DNA of 6,660 nucleotides from an uncultured Kouleothrix sp. (lineage in GTDB: Bacteria > Chloroflexota > Chloroflexia > Chloroflexales > Roseiflexaceae), in NCBI GenBank assembly GCA_937858455.1, contig CALLYN010000797.1, positions 1 to 6,660 of the forward strand, in the 5' to 3' direction. Of the stretch, positions 5,670 to 6,660 are shown piece after piece. Below the pieces are notes generated by a model. It searched no databases. It was not told the DNA's origin and saw nothing but the letters and a program-made list of their open reading frames with translations. Position numbers and translations under genes: made by a program. Position 1 is the first letter of the stretch, and every line of letters starts with the position of its first letter.

Positions 5670-6305
5670 ATGACTGCGTTATTTGTCGCTCTTGGGATTA
5701 TGGTTCTGGCCTTGCTGGTGCTTCTGCTCTGGTTCGTGCCGCATATGCTGCAGAAGCAGGCCACCGACGTAGCTGGCGAAACAACCAAGCTGCGCGAGAT
5801 GCTGCTCGACCTACTGAACGAGCAAGAGGCCGTGACCATGCGCCAGACTCAGCTTGGCTCCTCGATGGCGCAGCTACAAGATCGGCTGAGCGAGATCGTG
5901 CAGGGTGCCGGGGCGCGCAGCCCCGCGCCGCAGCCACTGCCCGAGCAAACCGTGCAGCAGCTCGAAAGCCGGCTGGGCGCGATCCAGGCGCAGATCAAAG
6001 AGTGGGCCGAGGGCCGGCAGCAGGGCGCGCGCGTCAAGGCCGCGCAAGATAACGAGGCCTGGGCGCACCTGATGGGCCTGCTGGCTGCCATTCAAGATCG
6101 CGTCGGCACGCTCTCGAAGGACCGCGCACAGGTGATGGCCGGGCTTCAGGCCGGCGCGCTGCTCGAAGAGCTCGAGCAAGAAATGCAGAACCTGCGCAGC
6201 ATCTCGGAAGAGATCGCCATGCTGCAGTGGCGCCTGCGCCGCTCGCTGAACGAGCGCGAGTCGAATATCTCGGTGCTGCGCACGCGCGTCAGCAGCGGCG
6301 ACTGA
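5670..6305 (+). CDS. Membrane-anchored coiled-coil protein (hypothetical)
   Basis: I do not recognise a named family. The 211-residue product starts with one strongly hydrophobic helix (about residues 4-24, LFVALGIMVLALLVLLLWF) with almost no N-terminal tail. It then continues as Gln/Glu/Leu-rich helix with coiled-coil character (about 31-79). A Pro-containing break follows (84-91, SPAPQPLP), then two more helical stretches (92-127 and about 155-205, LLEELEQEMQNLRSISEEIA). No catalytic or binding motif is seen. The architecture suits a single-pass membrane protein that oligomerises in the cytoplasm, perhaps a scaffold or envelope or division factor, but this is only an architectural inference. 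Strong promoter and ribosome-site signals suggest it is well expressed. It looks monocistronic, because the next gene has its own promoter. Confidence 0.78.
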   Translation: MTALFVALGIMVLALLVLLLWFVPHMLQKQATDVAGETTKLREMLLDLLNEQEAVTMRQTQLGSSMAQLQDRLSEIVQGAGARSPAPQPLPEQTVQQLESRLGAIQAQIKEWAEGRQQGARVKAAQDNEAWAHLMGLLAAIQDRVGTLSKDRAQVMAGLQAGALLEELEQEMQNLRSISEEIAMLQWRLRRSLNERESNISVLRTRVSSGD

Positions 6306-6319
6306 TCGCCGCGATCTTT
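6304..6319 (+). terminator. Weak terminator-like hairpin at the end of the coiled-coil gene
   Basis: GATCG (6304-6308) pairs with CGATC (6312-6316) around CCG and is followed by TTT. The stem overlaps the stop codon (TGA, 6303-6305). Only 5 bp and three Ts make this a weak candidate. A second small hairpin, AGGAC-AGAA-GTCCT, lies at 6348-6361 without a T-run. Confidence 0.3.
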
Positions 6320-6407
6320 GGCCGAGCGCTGGCTTATGCATACTCGTAGGACAGAAGTCCTGAATTGGCATATCGACCATAACCAACATCCGAGCACCGG
6401 CGGTTCT

Positions 6408-6418
6408 TATGGTATAGT
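6408..6418 (+). promoter_or_regulatory. Extended -10 promoter for the alpha/beta hydrolase gene
   Basis: TATGGTATAGT contains a -10 hexamer (TATAGT, 6413-6418) preceded by TGG. No good -35 lies upstream. Ten of its 11 bases equal the promoter at 603-613. Transcription would start near 6425, leaving a leader of about 58 nt before the ATG at 6483. Confidence 0.6.
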
Positions 6419-6421
6419 AGA

Positions 6422-6439
6422 ATTGTGGCGCACCACAAT
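6422..6439 (+). promoter_or_regulatory. 18-bp dyad over the expected transcription start, candidate operator
   Basis: ATTGTGG (6422-6428) and CCACAAT (6433-6439) are perfect inverted copies around CGCA. The dyad begins 4 bp after the -10 hexamer and covers the predicted start of transcription, the usual place for a repressor site. In RNA it would also make a 7-bp hairpin at the extreme 5' end, which could instead protect the transcript. Confidence 0.5.
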
Positions 6440-6482
6440 CGTCCGACCATAGAAACTGCCGCCAACACATACAGGCACTCTT

Positions 6483-6660
6483 ATGAGTATCATGGTCGTC
6501 GATCAACAAGTTGTGCACTACGAAGTTTTTGGCTATGGGCGGCCAGTGTTGTTCCTGCATGGCTGGCTGGGCAGCTGGCGCTACTGGTTCCCTACCATCG
6601 AGCGAGTGGCCGAGCATTTCCGCACCTACTCGTTTGATTTCTGGGGCTTCGGCGACACAC
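6483..6660 (+). CDS. Alpha/beta hydrolase, N-terminal part (3' truncated by window edge)
   Basis: Fifty-nine codons are visible, beginning MSIMVVDQQVVHYEVFGYGR and running off the end with no stop. The text PVLFLHGWLGSWRYW carries the HGW oxyanion-loop motif typical of alpha/beta hydrolases, and the later DFWGFGDT corresponds to the conserved D-x-x-G-x-G segment before the nucleophile elbow. The catalytic Ser, Asp and His lie beyond the window, so activity and substrate (ester, lactone, epoxide, peptide or other) cannot be judged. The ATG at 6483 is chosen as the first in frame after the promoter. A second ATG at 6492 (residue 4) is possible, and neither has a strong Shine-Dalgarno. Confidence 0.85.
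   Translation, partial: MSIMVVDQQVVHYEVFGYGRPVLFLHGWLGSWRYWFPTIERVAEHFRTYSFDFWGFGDT

Noticed and set aside
5368..5673. Plus-strand open frame across the divergent promoter region
   Set aside because: It overlaps the lipoprotein signal peptide, both promoters and the strong Shine-Dalgarno of the next gene, and it has no recognisable domain.
1..6660. CRISPR array, insertion sequence, tRNA/rRNA, toxin-antitoxin or defence gene cluster
   Set aside because: No regularly spaced repeats, transposase motifs, structural RNA sequence or paired small toxin/antitoxin frames were found. The recognisable genes are housekeeping or envelope types.

Overview
The window is GC-rich, densely coding bacterial chromosome. 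No mobile element, CRISPR array, tRNA or rRNA is visible. The mix points to a Chloroflexota bacterium, probably Chloroflexia or Roseiflexus/Kouleothrix-like. It has a B. subtilis-type RNase J, a family-4 Fe-S uracil-DNA glycosylase, a RimI-type acetyltransferase with a Pro-rich insertion, and several small membrane or lipoproteins I cannot name. This placement is inference from gene style and base composition, not a database match.

Layout. Positions 1-581 (+) hold the C-terminal half of a GT4 glycosyltransferase. A clear extended -10 promoter at 603-613 then precedes a family-4 uracil-DNA glycosylase (649-1284, +). Next come a two-helix membrane protein with a possible PH-like cytosolic domain (1361-1930, +), a 251-bp gap with a hairpin and a duplicated sequence block, and RNase J (2182-3855, +). 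A 25-bp perfect inverted repeat (3867-3921) separates RNase J from a convergent minus-strand operon. That operon reads from 5461 down to 3929: a lipoprotein with an internally duplicated domain, then a RimI-like N-acetyltransferase. The lipoprotein has a perfect consensus sigma-70 promoter (TTGACA, 17 bp, TATAAT). Divergent from it is a second good promoter driving a membrane-anchored coiled-coil protein (5670-6305, +) with a strong Shine-Dalgarno. A third promoter, with an 18-bp dyad placed over its expected start of transcription, precedes the first 59 codons of an alpha/beta hydrolase (6483 to the window end, +).

Functionally this is mostly housekeeping and envelope: base-excision repair (UDG), RNA maturation and decay (RNase J), protein N-terminal acetylation (RimI), surface glycan synthesis (GT4), and uncharacterised envelope proteins. 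The genes do not form one obvious pathway, and I see no convincing new multi-gene system. The points most worth a second look are the His replacing an Fe-S cysteine in the UDG, the duplicated-domain lipoprotein co-transcribed with rimI, the operator-like dyad before the hydrolase, and the long hairpin without a U-tract between rnj and rimI.
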